Shown: positions 9,455 through 18,967, counted from the first letter of the stretch. The stretch is 64,000 nt of DNA from Rheinheimera aquimaris (GCF_020531985.1 NZ_JAJAVQ010000004.1:124001-188000), one strand, 5' to 3'. Numbers and translations are program-made. The notes: generated from the letters alone by a model not told the origin.

Positions 9455-9493
9455 GGTGAAGATTTTACCGCAGCTTCGGGTAAAACTTTCACC
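9455..9493. repeat. Inverted repeat downstream of tag
   Basis: Arms around GGTGAAGATTTTACC and GGGTAAAACTTTCACC pair imperfectly (13 of 17 positions) across an 8-base loop, just after the tag stop codon. The flanking TTAACAG and CTGTTAA extend the pairing. There is no T-run, so this is a possible Rho-independent-like end only by structure. The rest of the 9303-9507 gap shows nothing else. Confidence 0.45.
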
Positions 9494-9507
9494 TGCAGTT
9501 GAAACTG

Positions 9508-10086
9508 TTAACGCGTTGTGCAGTAGTTTTTTCTAAAGCAATCGTTGTGATGATCATTCACCATGCCGCAGGCCTGCATATGGGCGTAGATAATGGTTGA
9601 GCCGACAAACTTAAAACCACGCTTTTTTAAATCTTTGCTCATGGCGTCAGACTCCGGGCTGGTGGCGCGGTAATCTGCCGGGCCGGCGATGCTGTTTTGT
9701 TGTGGGCTGCCGTTTACAAAACGCCACTGGTAGTTGCTGAAACTGCCAAACTCAGCCTGAATTTCCAGAAACCGGGCTGCGTTGTTAATCGCTGCCGCGA
9801 TTTTCAGCCGGTTACGGATAATGCCGGGGTTTTGCATCAGCTCGGCCGCTTTTTGCTCATCAAAAGCAGCGACTTTTACCGGGTCGAAATTGGCAAAAGC
9901 AGCTCGATAGTTGTCGCGTTTTTTCAGCACCGTATACCAGCTGAGTCCGGCCTGAGCTGCTTCCAGCGTCAGAAACTCGAACAGCCGGTTATCATCATAA
10001 ACCGGTACGCCCCATTCGGTATCGTGGTAGGCAACATAGTCCGGTTTGGTTAAATCTACCCAATGACAGCGGTGAGGTGTGTTCAT
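9508..10086 (-). CDS. tag: 3-methyladenine DNA glycosylase I
   Basis: This 192-aa protein belongs to the Tag family (usual length about 187). It removes 3-methyladenine from alkylated DNA in base-excision repair. The zinc-site residues expected in Tag are visible: Cys in the N-terminal RCHWV, His in YHDTEWG, and a late HHNDC. The motif LTLEAAQAGLSW carries the family's catalytic/binding helix. It lies 9 bp downstream of the M20 peptidase gene on the same strand; the two may be cotranscribed but have no known functional link. Confidence 0.95.
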   Translation of the reverse strand: MNTPHRCHWVDLTKPDYVAYHDTEWGVPVYDDNRLFEFLTLEAAQAGLSWYTVLKKRDNYRAAFANFDPVKVAAFDEQKAAELMQNPGIIRNRLKIAAAINNAARFLEIQAEFGSFSNYQWRFVNGSPQQNSIAGPADYRATSPESDAMSKDLKKRGFKFVGSTIIYAHMQACGMVNDHHNDCFRKNYCTTR

Positions 10087-10095
10087 TACTACTCC

Positions 10096-11400
10096 TTATT
10101 CCGTTGCCGGTGGTTTTGCCAGATAATCCAATGCCAGGCCGGTTAGTGCCCGCACGCCATTGACTAAAGCGTCTTCGTTCACATCAAACATCGGCGAATG
10201 GTTTGGCGCGACCTCGCTAAGTGCTTTGCCATCGGGAGAAATACCGAGGAAGAAAAATACCCCCGGGATTTGCTGCTGATAAAACGAGAAGTCTTCCGCG
10301 CCGGTAATAGGTTTTACCGATGCAACGCCTTTATCGCCAGCTGCCCATTTCAGGCTCGGCATCGCCCACTCTGTTAAAGCCGGGTCATTCCAGGTCACGG
10401 CGGCAAAGTTGTGTACATGAAATTCAGCTTCAGCACCACTGGCTTTGGCGATATGTTCACTGGTGTGCGCCATACGGTTGATCAGATCTTCGCGCATATC
10501 AGTGTCAAAAGTGCGGATCGTGCCTTCAAGCTTCACATCATCGGGAATAATATTCCAGCGAATACCACCGTGTACCTGGCCAAATGACACTACAGCCGGC
10601 GCTTTGGTGACATCAATCTGCCGCGCCGGTATCAGGTTAATCGCATTAATCAGCTGGCCGGTCACATTGATAGGGTCTATGCCACGCCATGGCGATGAGC
10701 CATGCACCTGCTTACCTTTTACTGTGATCTGAAAGCTGTCAGCGGCTGCCATAATACCTTCGGTCTTAACCTGTATCTGACCACTTTCGCCCGGCCAGAC
10801 ATGCAGGCCAAAAATCGCCGATGGCGCCGGGTTAGCAAATAAACCTTCGGCCAGCATCATCTTGGCACCGCCTTCTTCCCCCGCCGGTGGGCCTTCTTCG
10901 GCGGGCTGGAACACAAACATAATGGTACCGGCAATGTCGGCCTGCTGCTTTGCCAGTACTTCTGCTGCGCCCATTAACATAGCAACATGGGCGTCATGGC
11001 CACAGGCATGCATAACACCAGTTTGCTGGCCATTAAACTCGCTGACCACTTTAGAGGCGAACGGTAAGCCGGTTTGTTCGGTGACCGGCAGCGCATCCAT
11101 ATCCGCGCGTAGCGCCACCACAGGGCCGTCTTTGCCACCTTTTAAAATACCGACCACACCGGTATGCGCGATACCGGTGCGCACTTCCAGCCCTAGCTTT
11201 TCCAAGTGCGCGGCAACTTTTGCAGCAGTACGTACTTCGCGGTTCGACAGCTCCGGGTGCTGGTGTATGTCCCGGCGCCAGCTGATCACTTTAGGCATCA
11301 CCTGCTCAATATGTTTACTCAGCTCCGGCCGCTGTTCTGCAGCAGTGTAAAAGGAGGTTAGCAGCGGTAATAAAACCAGACTTAACATAGACCTGCGCAT
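10096..11400 (-). CDS. M20 family amidohydrolase (exported)
   Basis: This 434-aa protein begins with a signal peptide (MRRSMLSLVLLPLLTSF, cleavage near TAA-EQ) and continues as an M20D amidohydrolase. Metal-site motifs are visible: HQHPELS, GVMHACGHDAH, EEGPPAGEEGG and a late GAEDFSFY. Relatives hydrolyse N-acyl amino acids or similar amides (hippurate- or IAA-amino-acid-hydrolase type) with two metal ions. The signal peptide places it in the periplasm or outside, which is common for marine homologues. The precise substrate is not deducible. Confidence 0.9.
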   Translation of the reverse strand: MRRSMLSLVLLPLLTSFYTAAEQRPELSKHIEQVMPKVISWRRDIHQHPELSNREVRTAAKVAAHLEKLGLEVRTGIAHTGVVGILKGGKDGPVVALRADMDALPVTEQTGLPFASKVVSEFNGQQTGVMHACGHDAHVAMLMGAAEVLAKQQADIAGTIMFVFQPAEEGPPAGEEGGAKMMLAEGLFANPAPSAIFGLHVWPGESGQIQVKTEGIMAAADSFQITVKGKQVHGSSPWRGIDPINVTGQLINAINLIPARQIDVTKAPAVVSFGQVHGGIRWNIIPDDVKLEGTIRTFDTDMREDLINRMAHTSEHIAKASGAEAEFHVHNFAAVTWNDPALTEWAMPSLKWAAGDKGVASVKPITGAEDFSFYQQQIPGVFFFLGISPDGKALSEVAPNHSPMFDVNEDALVNGVRALTGLALDYLAKPPATE

Positions 11401-11488
11401 AGTGACTCCATCTTGATAAGCGATGGCATTACCTTAAGCGCTCAGGCTGAAAAAGCCAAGCGCTTTGGCATTTATCGTGACGTTTACG

Positions 11489-13033
11489 CTAGCTTAATAC
11501 AGTACTGCTGGCAGCCAGCTCAGGGCAATCGAGTACAAAGGCAATTTTCTTCAGCGCTTTTTGCTCTGCCGCCAGATCGGCAGCCAGCAAGCTTTGCTGG
11601 GTTAACCAGTCGCGGCCTAAATTCAGTTCCAGCGTCTGCATAGCGGCATTGGCAGTAAATTCCGGCAATAAATCATCGCGGCGCTTTTGGTTCAGCAGCA
11701 CGGCCAGACGCAGCAAGACTAAAAGACACACCACCTGTGATAGCTGGTACAGGCTGAATACCGGCATGTCATCGAGCCGGATTTTACGGCGGTGAAACCG
11801 CACCAGCGTAGCGATAAGCTGCTGCTGTTCCTGGTTAAAACCAGGCAGGTTGGCGTTTTGCAGAATATAGGCTGAGTGCTTCTGCACCCCTGAGGAGTTA
11901 ATGTGCAGGCCAACTTCGTAGAGTGTTGCGGCCCAGCCTAATAACATGGCGTCTTCATCATTAAGTTGCCACACGCTGCGTACCTGGCTGAACAGTTGCA
12001 GTGCGGTATTGCGCACCCGCTCGGCCTGCGCCATGTCCACATCATAGCGGCGCTGCATACTGGCGACGCTGTGTTCGCGGATATCCAGATGCTGCAGCCG
12101 GTCGCTCATTTCGTACAGCACGCCTTCGCGCAGCGCGGCATCAATGTATACCAGCTGGTCTATCTGCAATAAATTAAAGGCGGCAATCAAAATAGCCAGG
12201 CCGGAGCAAATCAGCAGTTTACGATCATCGGTTAAGCCTGGCAGATCAAGTTGGTAACTGTTTTCCTGCGCAACCAGATGATCTTTCAACGCCAACAGAT
12301 GCGTCAGTTCCAACGCATTATTACTTAGCCCAAGGCCGATAATGATATCGCGAATGGTTTTAACGGTACCGGAGGTACCCACAGCCTGTTGCCAGCCTGC
12401 GGCTTTAAAGCTGCTGACAATCGGCTCCAGCTCCTGCTCTGCCTGCAAAATGGCGCGGGCAAAACGTTTTTCGCTGATACGTCCCTGCGCAAAGTGCTGC
12501 ATCGCGTAACTGACACAGCCCATATTACGGCTGCTCAGGCGCAGCGGCTGTAGCCCCTCGCCAATGGCAAATTCGGTACTGCCACCGCCAATATCGATGA
12601 CCAGCCGGCGGCCGCTGAAATGTTCGAAATGGGCCACACCCTGATAAATAAAACGGGCTTCTTCCTGGCCGGAAATCACTTCTATCGGAAACGGAAACAC
12701 TGTTCTGGCACGGCGTAAAAATGTCGCGGCATTTTTCGCCCGCCGCAGCGTATAGGTAGCTATTACCCGCACCGATTGGGGGGCAAAGGGTTTAAGTGTA
12801 TCGGCAAACTGGGCCAGTACGCTCAGACCGCGTTCGATGGCTTCTTCACTTAATACCAGCTGCTCGTTCAAGCCCTCGGCCAGCTGCACTTTTTGCTTTT
12901 CCCGGTGTAGTAGCTGAATGTCGCCATCTACCACCCGGGCAATCACCATATGGAAGGAGTTAGAACCCAGATCAACTGCAGCCATATAGGCTTGCTGATC
13001 GGGGCGCTCTGTATCATGTACCGTATCGTTCAT
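11489..13033 (-). CDS. ppx: Exopolyphosphatase
   Basis: This 514-aa member of the Ppx/GppA family has the actin-like ATPase-fold opening AAVDLGSNSFHMVIAR and the second phosphate loop VIDIGGGSTEFAIG, then a helical HD-type C-terminal region. It releases orthophosphate from polyphosphate ends. GppA-like pppGpp hydrolysis cannot be excluded. Its ATG overlaps the ppk stop by one base (TAATG), implying translational coupling. A Pho box upstream of ppk would put both genes under PhoB. Confidence 0.93.
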   Translation of the reverse strand: MNDTVHDTERPDQQAYMAAVDLGSNSFHMVIARVVDGDIQLLHREKQKVQLAEGLNEQLVLSEEAIERGLSVLAQFADTLKPFAPQSVRVIATYTLRRAKNAATFLRRARTVFPFPIEVISGQEEARFIYQGVAHFEHFSGRRLVIDIGGGSTEFAIGEGLQPLRLSSRNMGCVSYAMQHFAQGRISEKRFARAILQAEQELEPIVSSFKAAGWQQAVGTSGTVKTIRDIIIGLGLSNNALELTHLLALKDHLVAQENSYQLDLPGLTDDRKLLICSGLAILIAAFNLLQIDQLVYIDAALREGVLYEMSDRLQHLDIREHSVASMQRRYDVDMAQAERVRNTALQLFSQVRSVWQLNDEDAMLLGWAATLYEVGLHINSSGVQKHSAYILQNANLPGFNQEQQQLIATLVRFHRRKIRLDDMPVFSLYQLSQVVCLLVLLRLAVLLNQKRRDDLLPEFTANAAMQTLELNLGRDWLTQQSLLAADLAAEQKALKKIAFVLDCPELAASSTVLS

Positions 13034-15153
13034 TAAAGCCCGCTGTCGCTGTGCTGCCCTTGCTGGCGGGCAAAATACTCGTAGATCTGCTGCTGTGAGC
13101 GGATGCTGCGTTTATTGCCGCGTTTTACATAGGCGTTACTTTGTTTGGCATCAATAATACGTGCCTTTACATTGTCCCGCCACTGAATATCCAGCGTATC
13201 CAGCACTTGTTGCTTTAAGCGCACATCGTAAATCGGTACGCCCACTTCTACCCGTTGGTCAATATTGCGGGTCATCCAGTCGGCGGATGACAGATAAACA
13301 TCAGTTTCGCCGCCGTTATGAAACACATAAATGCGGGCGTGTTCTAAAAAGCGGTCAAGCACCGAAATGATTTTGATGTTCTGGCTTTTACCGGCAACAC
13401 CCGGCATCAGCGAGCACATGCCGCGCACGATAATACGAATTTTGACACCAGCCTGGCTGGCCCGGTACAGCAGATCGACAATTTGCTGGTCAACCAGATT
13501 ATTCACTTTCAGGAAAATCTCGGCTTTGCGGCCACTAATAGCAAAATCAATTTCGCGTTGGATCAGTTGTATTAACCGTGGCCGGCTCCAGGTAGGGGAG
13601 ACGATCAGATGGTTAAACTGATAGGGCCGGTAACTGTATTCAATAAACTCAAACACCTGACCAATTTCAGCAGTAATTTCCTGATGGCAGGTAAACAGGC
13701 TCATATCGGTATAAATGCGTGCGGTTTTCTCGTTAAAGTTACCGGTACCAATATGGCCATAGTGCATCAGCTTGCCTTTCTCCATCCGACTTATCAGACA
13801 AAGCTTGGAGTGTATTTTCAGCGTGGTTAAGCCAAACACTACCTGGATACCGGATTCGGTCATTTTACGCGCCCAGTTGATGTTATTTTCCTCATCAAAA
13901 CGGGCTTTCAGTTCAACCACCACTGTGACTTTTTTACCGTTACGCACTGCATCAAGCAACGAGTGGATCACGCGGGAATGCTTGGCGACACGGTACATGG
14001 TCATTTTAATGTGGGTGACTTTAGGGTCGAACGACGCCTGGCGTACCCATTCGGTAAAATAGCCGAAGTTGTGGTAAGGGTAGTACAGCAAAATATCACC
14101 GGCCCGTATGGCATCAAAGCTGGTCGCGTACTGCTCAAACTCGGGGCTTTTCAGCGGCGGCAGCGTCGGGAACTCCAGGCTTTGATGGCCGATATTCGGA
14201 AAGCCGATAAAGTCTTTGAAGTTGCGGTAGCGGCTGCCGGGAATTAACGAATCTACCGAGCTGGTACCGAGCTGTTTGCTCAACACTTTTAGCATTTGCT
14301 CTGGCATGGCGGCATCATAAACCAGCCGCACCGGTTCAGATTTCAAGCGCTGGCGAATGCCTTTTGACATCTTATCAATCAGGCTTTGGTCCAGGGTATC
14401 GCTGATATTGTATTCCGCGTCACGGGTCAGTTTCAGCGAATACGCCTGAATAGCGTCAAACTCAAAGAAACCGGAGAATAAATCCGCTATACAATGCACT
14501 ATTACATCGTCCAGCAGCAGGATCTGCCGGCGGTAATGGCCATTCTTCTTGCGGGTATTTAAATGCAGCGGTAATTCGATAAAGCGCGATAATTCATTGG
14601 TCGGTACCTGCACTATCGCATATTCCGGTTTATTGGCACCGGTCATTTCAACCATCAGATAAGTGGTGTTATCTTCCAGCGCCTTGGGCAGGCTGACCTC
14701 GTCGCCGGACAGGATCATCGGCGAAATATGTTTTAATACCTCATCTCGGAAGTAACTGCGTACCCAGCCAGATTGCAGCTCAGTCAGCTTAAAGTTATCA
14801 ATCAGTTCAATATTGTGTTTGCGCAGTTCCAGCTGAATATCCAGATAGATGGCGTTAAAGCGGGCGCCCAGTTGTAATACGGTTTGCTGGATTTCATGCA
14901 GCAGGGCTTCGGCATCTTCCTGCTCGCTGCTCTGGTATTTTTTCAGCAGAATACGGCGTTTGACATCGGCTACCCGTACGCGGAAAAACTCGTCCATATT
15001 GTTGGAGTAAATACCGAGAAAACGCAGCCGCTCAATAGGTGGGTTACGTTCATCCGCGGCTTCCTGCAGCACACGGCCGTTAAACGCCAGCCAGCTCAGT
15101 TCACGCGGGTAAAGAGGAAATTCAGTGCCACTTGCGGCGTCGGTGTGTTCCAT
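13033..15153 (-). CDS. ppk: Polyphosphate kinase 1
   Basis: This 706-aa PPK1 reversibly makes polyphosphate from ATP. The N-terminal domain begins with YPRELSWLAFNGRVL. The two C-terminal phospholipase-D-like halves contain KIHSKLCLI (with the histidine region used for autophosphorylation) and GHIGTGNFNEKTARIYTD, which are hallmarks of the family. GGGAG lies seven bases before the ATG at 15153. It is transcribed with ppx. A strong PhoB-type box sits about 35 bp upstream, so phosphate limitation probably drives expression. Confidence 0.97.
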   Translation of the reverse strand: MEHTDAASGTEFPLYPRELSWLAFNGRVLQEAADERNPPIERLRFLGIYSNNMDEFFRVRVADVKRRILLKKYQSSEQEDAEALLHEIQQTVLQLGARFNAIYLDIQLELRKHNIELIDNFKLTELQSGWVRSYFRDEVLKHISPMILSGDEVSLPKALEDNTTYLMVEMTGANKPEYAIVQVPTNELSRFIELPLHLNTRKKNGHYRRQILLLDDVIVHCIADLFSGFFEFDAIQAYSLKLTRDAEYNISDTLDQSLIDKMSKGIRQRLKSEPVRLVYDAAMPEQMLKVLSKQLGTSSVDSLIPGSRYRNFKDFIGFPNIGHQSLEFPTLPPLKSPEFEQYATSFDAIRAGDILLYYPYHNFGYFTEWVRQASFDPKVTHIKMTMYRVAKHSRVIHSLLDAVRNGKKVTVVVELKARFDEENNINWARKMTESGIQVVFGLTTLKIHSKLCLISRMEKGKLMHYGHIGTGNFNEKTARIYTDMSLFTCHQEITAEIGQVFEFIEYSYRPYQFNHLIVSPTWSRPRLIQLIQREIDFAISGRKAEIFLKVNNLVDQQIVDLLYRASQAGVKIRIIVRGMCSLMPGVAGKSQNIKIISVLDRFLEHARIYVFHNGGETDVYLSSADWMTRNIDQRVEVGVPIYDVRLKQQVLDTLDIQWRDNVKARIIDAKQSNAYVKRGNKRSIRSQQQIYEYFARQQGQHSDSGL

Positions 15154-15187
15154 GGTCCAGCTCCCTGACTACAACTGGGGTTACTCT

Positions 15188-15205
15188 ATGGCATTTTTAT
15201 GACAG
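15188..15205 (-). promoter_or_regulatory. Pho box upstream of ppk
   Basis: On the minus strand, CTGTCAT-AAAA-ATGCCAT has a perfect first 7-mer and a second with two mismatches, in the canonical 7-4-7 spacing. It is 35 bp from the ppk ATG and in the right orientation. Confidence 0.7.
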
Positions 15206-15214
15206 CAAGATGAA

Positions 15215-15235
15215 TGCAGCCGCGAAGCGGCTGCA
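15215..15235. terminator. Hairpin between gcvR and ppk
   Basis: A perfect 9-bp stem TGCAGCCGC / GCGGCTGCA has a 3-base loop. It follows the gcvR stop on the minus strand. It has no T-run on its downstream side, so the terminator role is tentative. Confidence 0.55.
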
Positions 15236-15243
15236 AAAAGATT

Positions 15244-15750
15244 TCAGATATCGGTTTCTATATCTACAACAATGTCAGTGGCGATGGCTTCCAGTGCTTT
15301 TACCACTTCATCACGGCTGACGGTTGATGGCAATTCAACAGTAGCAACGGCATTAAATAATGGTACGCCCCAGTTTGGCGCGCTTTGTTTACTGCTTTCA
15401 AAGTGCACTATATTTGTGCCTTTATGTTTAATCACGGACGACAACTCACGCACTATACCTGGCCTGTCATTGCCGGTAATGACGAATTTCAGGTGCTGCT
15501 GCTCATTCAGACTACTGGACATACCATGCTGAATGCGGATATCCAGCTCAGTAATTTGTTCCAAAGCACTGGTCAGGGCTGGCAGATCCTGCTCTGCGAC
15601 TTCTATTTGCAGGATACCAGCGAAGTAACCTGCCAAATGACTCAGGTTGCTGGCCATCCAGTTACCATTATGTGAGCTGACAACGGTAGCCAGTTTCTCG
15701 ACTAAACCAGCTTTATCTTTACCTATTATTGTAAGTACTAACTGCTTCAT
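15244..15750 (-). CDS. gcvR: Glycine cleavage system repressor-like ACT protein
   Basis: This 168-aa cytoplasmic protein has two ACT domains: residues about 1-75 with the opening LVLTIIGKDKAGLVEKLA, and about 88-160 with FVITGNDRPGIVRELS. This is the architecture of GcvR, which in E. coli modulates GcvA control of the glycine cleavage operon by protein contact. There is no DNA-binding domain. Other ACT-only proteins have the same fold, so the exact role is inferred from family resemblance. AGGAAG precedes the ATG. It is divergent from phoU. Confidence 0.8.
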   Translation of the reverse strand: MKQLVLTIIGKDKAGLVEKLATVVSSHNGNWMASNLSHLAGYFAGILQIEVAEQDLPALTSALEQITELDIRIQHGMSSSLNEQQHLKFVITGNDRPGIVRELSSVIKHKGTNIVHFESSKQSAPNWGVPLFNAVATVELPSTVSRDEVVKALEAIATDIVVDIETDI

Positions 15751-16073
15751 TCAATATCTTCCTGTCATACCTTAACAATGATTGTGGTTGTTATTGTCCC
15801 CAATTAAGACATAAAAAACGGATAACGCCATCAGAGTGTAGCCGCAGACGTTACATTTTTAAATGTATTGCCAACAATATATGTAAATTTAGTGATTTAG
15901 CGTTTGTCCGGTTTTTATACAGTGATGAAGTGCAATCGCAGCAAGACAAGAAAAATTAACTTTTAACTGCTGCCACGTTACTGGCACAGCCGGTCGCTTT
16001 CTGCCTATACTGAGCGCATAAGCAGTCGCTGGCTGACGAGGCTGGCAGAGTATTCACACTAATGGAGAGCGCA
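15751..16073. other. Divergent gcvR/phoU intergenic region
   Basis: This 323-bp gap holds the divergent promoters. A TATACT -10-like hexamer at 16006-16011 faces phoU but lacks a convincing -35. No PhoB-type 7-4-7 repeat was found here, unlike the ppk and phoB regions. Confidence 0.4.
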
Positions 16074-16784
16074 GTGGATAAGCTCAATTTAACAAAACAT
16101 ATTTCCAGTTCCTTCAATGAAGAAATTGATGAGGTTCGCAACCATGTTATGGCCATGGGCGGACTGATTGAGCAACAGTTGAATAATGCCTTGGCGGCAA
16201 TAGCGACGGCAGATGCTGAGCTGGCGCAAAAGGTGATCGACACTGATTTAAAAGTCAACGACTGGGAGCTGCAGATAGACCGTGAATGCACCAGTATCAT
16301 TGTTAAGCGCCAGCCGGCTGCCAGTGATTTACGCCTTATCATGGCGATTATGAAAACGATTGCTGATTTAGAGCGTATCGGCGATGAAACCCGTCGTATT
16401 GCCAGAGTTGCACTGGAGTCGTTTAACAGTGAACAGCAGGATTTACTGGTCAATCTGGATAATCTTGGCCACCATGTTGGCCAGATGTTGCATGACGTAC
16501 TTGACGCCTTCGCCCGTATGGATATTGAAACGGCTTTACTGGTGCATAAAGAAGATAAGAAAGTTGACCGCGAATACGAAGCTATTACGCGTCAGTTGAT
16601 GACCTATATGATTGAAGACCCGCGCTCAATTCCCAAAATCATGAATGTACTGTGGTCAGCCCGTTCTCTGGAGCGCATCGGTGATCGCTGCAAAAACCTG
16701 GCTGAGTATATTATCTTTTTTGTCAAAGGTAAGGTTGTGCGCCACAGCAGTGCCGAGAAACTGGAGCAAGAAGCACGTAGCTGA
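16074..16784 (+). CDS. phoU: Phosphate signalling protein PhoU
   Basis: This protein of about 236 aa is made of two three-helix PhoU repeats. Each has the E/DxxxD metal-cluster signature region (IADLERIGDETRRIA near residue 95 and SLERIGDRCKNLAEY near 205). PhoU restrains PhoR signalling through the Pst transporter and limits phosphate uptake. The frame opens at ATG 16062, but GGAG lies six bases before GTG 16074, whose product (VDKLNLTKHI) aligns with the usual PhoU N-terminus. GTG is therefore chosen. It stands apart from any pst operon, near a DUF47/Pit pair that also handles phosphate. Confidence 0.94.
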   Translation: MDKLNLTKHISSSFNEEIDEVRNHVMAMGGLIEQQLNNALAAIATADAELAQKVIDTDLKVNDWELQIDRECTSIIVKRQPAASDLRLIMAIMKTIADLERIGDETRRIARVALESFNSEQQDLLVNLDNLGHHVGQMLHDVLDAFARMDIETALLVHKEDKKVDREYEAITRQLMTYMIEDPRSIPKIMNVLWSARSLERIGDRCKNLAEYIIFFVKGKVVRHSSAEKLEQEARS

Positions 16785-16811
16785 TTTTCAAGTATTTTTA
16801 CTGTACATCCG

Positions 16812-16845
16812 AAACGCCCTGACTAGACTTCAGTTCAGGGCGTTT
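16812..16845 (+). terminator. phoU terminator
   Basis: An 11-bp stem AAACGCCCTGA / TCAGGGCGTTT with a 12-base loop lies 28 bp after the phoU stop and ends in a short T-run (TTTTC). Confidence 0.75.
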
Positions 16846-16936
16846 TCATTCTGCATTCATTTTTCGTTTTTCTTGCGTTATGAATGCCGCTACAATGCGC
16901 GCCGACTACAGTCAAACCAACTAACGAGGCCAGGCT

Positions 16937-17614
16937 ATGCCAGCTAGTACTTTTTTATCCGTGTTTGCTAAATCACCGATTAAGCCGATAGAGGAACATA
17001 TCCGCAAGGTGCATCAGGCAAGCGAATTGTTGCTGCCGTTTTTCGATGCTGTATATCAGCAAAACTGGCAACTTGCTGCGGACGTACGCAAAAACATCGT
17101 GACGTTGGAAAAGGAAGCCGACAAATTAAAGCGCGAAATCCGCATTAACCTGCCACGTGGCCTGTTTCTGCCGGTAGACCGGACCGATATCCTGGAACTG
17201 GTCTCGCAGCAGGACAAAATCGCCAACAAAACCAAAGACATTACCGGCCGCGTTCTTGGCCGTGAACTGTTGATCCCAGTCAGTTTGCAGGAAGGCTTTA
17301 AAGCTTATGTTCAACGCTGCATTGATGCCACTAAACTGGCCAGTGAAGTGATTAACGAACTGGACGAGTTACTGGAGACTGGCTTTCGTGGCCGTGAAGT
17401 CGATCTGGTGATCAAGATGGTTGAACAGCTGGATATGATCGAAGGTGATACCGACGATATGCAGATTAAACTGCGTAAAGCTCTGCGTCTGGCTGAGCAG
17501 GAACTAAACCCCATCGATGTGATGTTCTTATACCGCACTCTGGAGTGGGTTGGTGATTTAGCCGATGTGGCGCTGAAAGTGGGTTCGCGTCTCGAGATTA
17601 TGTTAGCTCGTTAA
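16937..17614 (+). CDS. DUF47/YkaA family phosphate-transport accessory protein
   Basis: This 225-aa all-helical protein is of the DUF47 (TIGR00153) family, distantly PhoU-like, with SPIKPIEEHIRKVHQASELL at the start and TDILELVSQQDKIANKTKDI near residue 78. Members are usually encoded immediately before Pit transporters and are thought to modulate them. Here the pit gene begins 18 bp downstream. It has no signal peptide or membrane segment. The role is inferred from this linkage. Confidence 0.9.
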   Translation: MPASTFLSVFAKSPIKPIEEHIRKVHQASELLLPFFDAVYQQNWQLAADVRKNIVTLEKEADKLKREIRINLPRGLFLPVDRTDILELVSQQDKIANKTKDITGRVLGRELLIPVSLQEGFKAYVQRCIDATKLASEVINELDELLETGFRGREVDLVIKMVEQLDMIEGDTDDMQIKLRKALRLAEQELNPIDVMFLYRTLEWVGDLADVALKVGSRLEIMLAR

Positions 17615-17632
17615 TTATAAAAGGTTTTCCTG

Positions 17633-18901
17633 ATGGATATTATACAGTCATATGGTCTGATCCTGGTGATTATCGCGGCCGTGTTTGGCTTTTTCATGGC
17701 CTACGGTGTTGGGGCAAACGATGTTGCCAACGCTATGGGTACCTCAGTCGGCTCTAAAGCGCTGACCATTAAACAGGCAATTTTCATTGCTGCTATTTTT
17801 GAGTTTGCCGGCGCTTATCTGGCAGGCGGTTCAGTAACCTCGACTATCCGTGGTGGTATTACTGATGCCTCGTTTTTTGTTGATACACCAGAGCTGATGG
17901 CGTACGGCATGATAGCCGCATTGCTTGCCGCTGCGACCTGGCTGATTGTCGCGTCATATTTTGGCTGGCCGGTTTCTACCACGCACTCTATTGTTGGCGC
18001 TATTATCGGTTTTGCTGCCGTAGGCGTAGGTGTTGACGCGGTACACTGGGATAAAGTCGGCGGTATCGTTGGCAGCTGGGTAGTCACACCAATGTTAGCG
18101 GGCGTTTTAGCATATATGTTCTTTATGAGTGCACAGCGGCTAATTTTCGATACCGATAACCCTTTGGCAAATGCGAAAAAGTATGTGCCTTTTTACATGG
18201 GGTTTGCCGCCTTTGTTATGACACTGGTGACAGTGCAAAAAGGCCTTAAACATATTGGTTTGCATATCAGTACCGCCGAAGGTTATTACATTTCTCTGGC
18301 CTTGGCTGCTGTGGTGGGTGTTATTGGTAAAGTGGTGATCAGTAAACTGAAGTTTGACCCGGCCGCTGATAAGAAGATGCAGTTTAACAACGTTGAGCGT
18401 ATTTTCGGTGTGTTGATGATCACTACTGCTTGTTGTATGGCGTTTGCGCATGGCTCAAATGATGTCGCTAATGCTATAGGCCCGCTGGCGGCTGTTGTCA
18501 GTGTGGTTAGCTCTGGCGGTGAAGTGGCAGGTAAAGCGCAATTAGCCTGGTGGATTCTGCCACTTGGTGCCATCGGTATTGTTATTGGCCTGGCAACCTT
18601 GGGCGCGCGCGTTATTAAAACCGTAGGTACTGCTATTACCCATTTAACCCCGAGCCGGGGCTTTGCGGCAGAGTTGTCGGCAGCTTCTACCGTAGTTATC
18701 GCTTCAGGTACCGGTTTGCCTATATCGACGACGCAAACATTAGTTGGTGCCGTGTTGGGTGTGGGTTTAGCCCGTGGTATCGCCGCGCTTAACTTAGGCG
18801 TAGTACGTAATATCTTTATTTCCTGGGTGATTACGCTGCCGGTGGGTGCGGGTTTGGCGATAGTGTTTTTCTTTATTCTGAAAAGCATATTCAGTATCTG
18901 A
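17633..18901 (+). CDS. pit: Low-affinity inorganic phosphate transporter Pit
   Basis: This 422-aa inner-membrane permease is of the PiT family. Two inverted copies of the signature are visible: GANDVANAMGTSVGSKAL near residue 27 and GSNDVANAIGPLAA near 280. Many hydrophobic helices surround them, along with WPVSTTHSIVGA and LPISTTQTLVGAVLG. It imports metal-phosphate with protons, or Na-phosphate in some members. It forms an operon with the DUF47 gene. A strong terminator follows. No Pho box was seen before this operon, consistent with a constitutive low-affinity route. Confidence 0.96.
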   Translation: MDIIQSYGLILVIIAAVFGFFMAYGVGANDVANAMGTSVGSKALTIKQAIFIAAIFEFAGAYLAGGSVTSTIRGGITDASFFVDTPELMAYGMIAALLAAATWLIVASYFGWPVSTTHSIVGAIIGFAAVGVGVDAVHWDKVGGIVGSWVVTPMLAGVLAYMFFMSAQRLIFDTDNPLANAKKYVPFYMGFAAFVMTLVTVQKGLKHIGLHISTAEGYYISLALAAVVGVIGKVVISKLKFDPAADKKMQFNNVERIFGVLMITTACCMAFAHGSNDVANAIGPLAAVVSVVSSGGEVAGKAQLAWWILPLGAIGIVIGLATLGARVIKTVGTAITHLTPSRGFAAELSAASTVVIASGTGLPISTTQTLVGAVLGVGLARGIAALNLGVVRNIFISWVITLPVGAGLAIVFFFILKSIFSI

Positions 18902-18920
18902 ATTACTGCGTAGACAGTTT

Positions 18921-18949
18921 AAAAAAGCCCTCAGTGTGAGGGCTTTTTT
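18921..18949. terminator. Bidirectional terminator, pit / subtilase
   Basis: AGCCCTCA-gtg-TGAGGGCT forms a perfect 8-bp stem with A6 on the left and T6 on the right. It can serve pit on the plus strand and the convergent subtilase gene on the minus strand. Confidence 0.9.
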
Positions 18950-18967
18950 GTATCGGCTTGCCGTAGC

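Noticed and set aside
15841..15900. TTACATTTTTAAATGTA palindrome as a Pho box before phoU
   Set aside because: It is a symmetric AT-rich palindrome, not a direct 7-4-7 repeat.
15982..15998. Sigma-54-like TGGCAC...GC upstream of phoU
   Set aside because: The GG to GC spacing is 11 instead of 10 bases, and the -12 element is poor.
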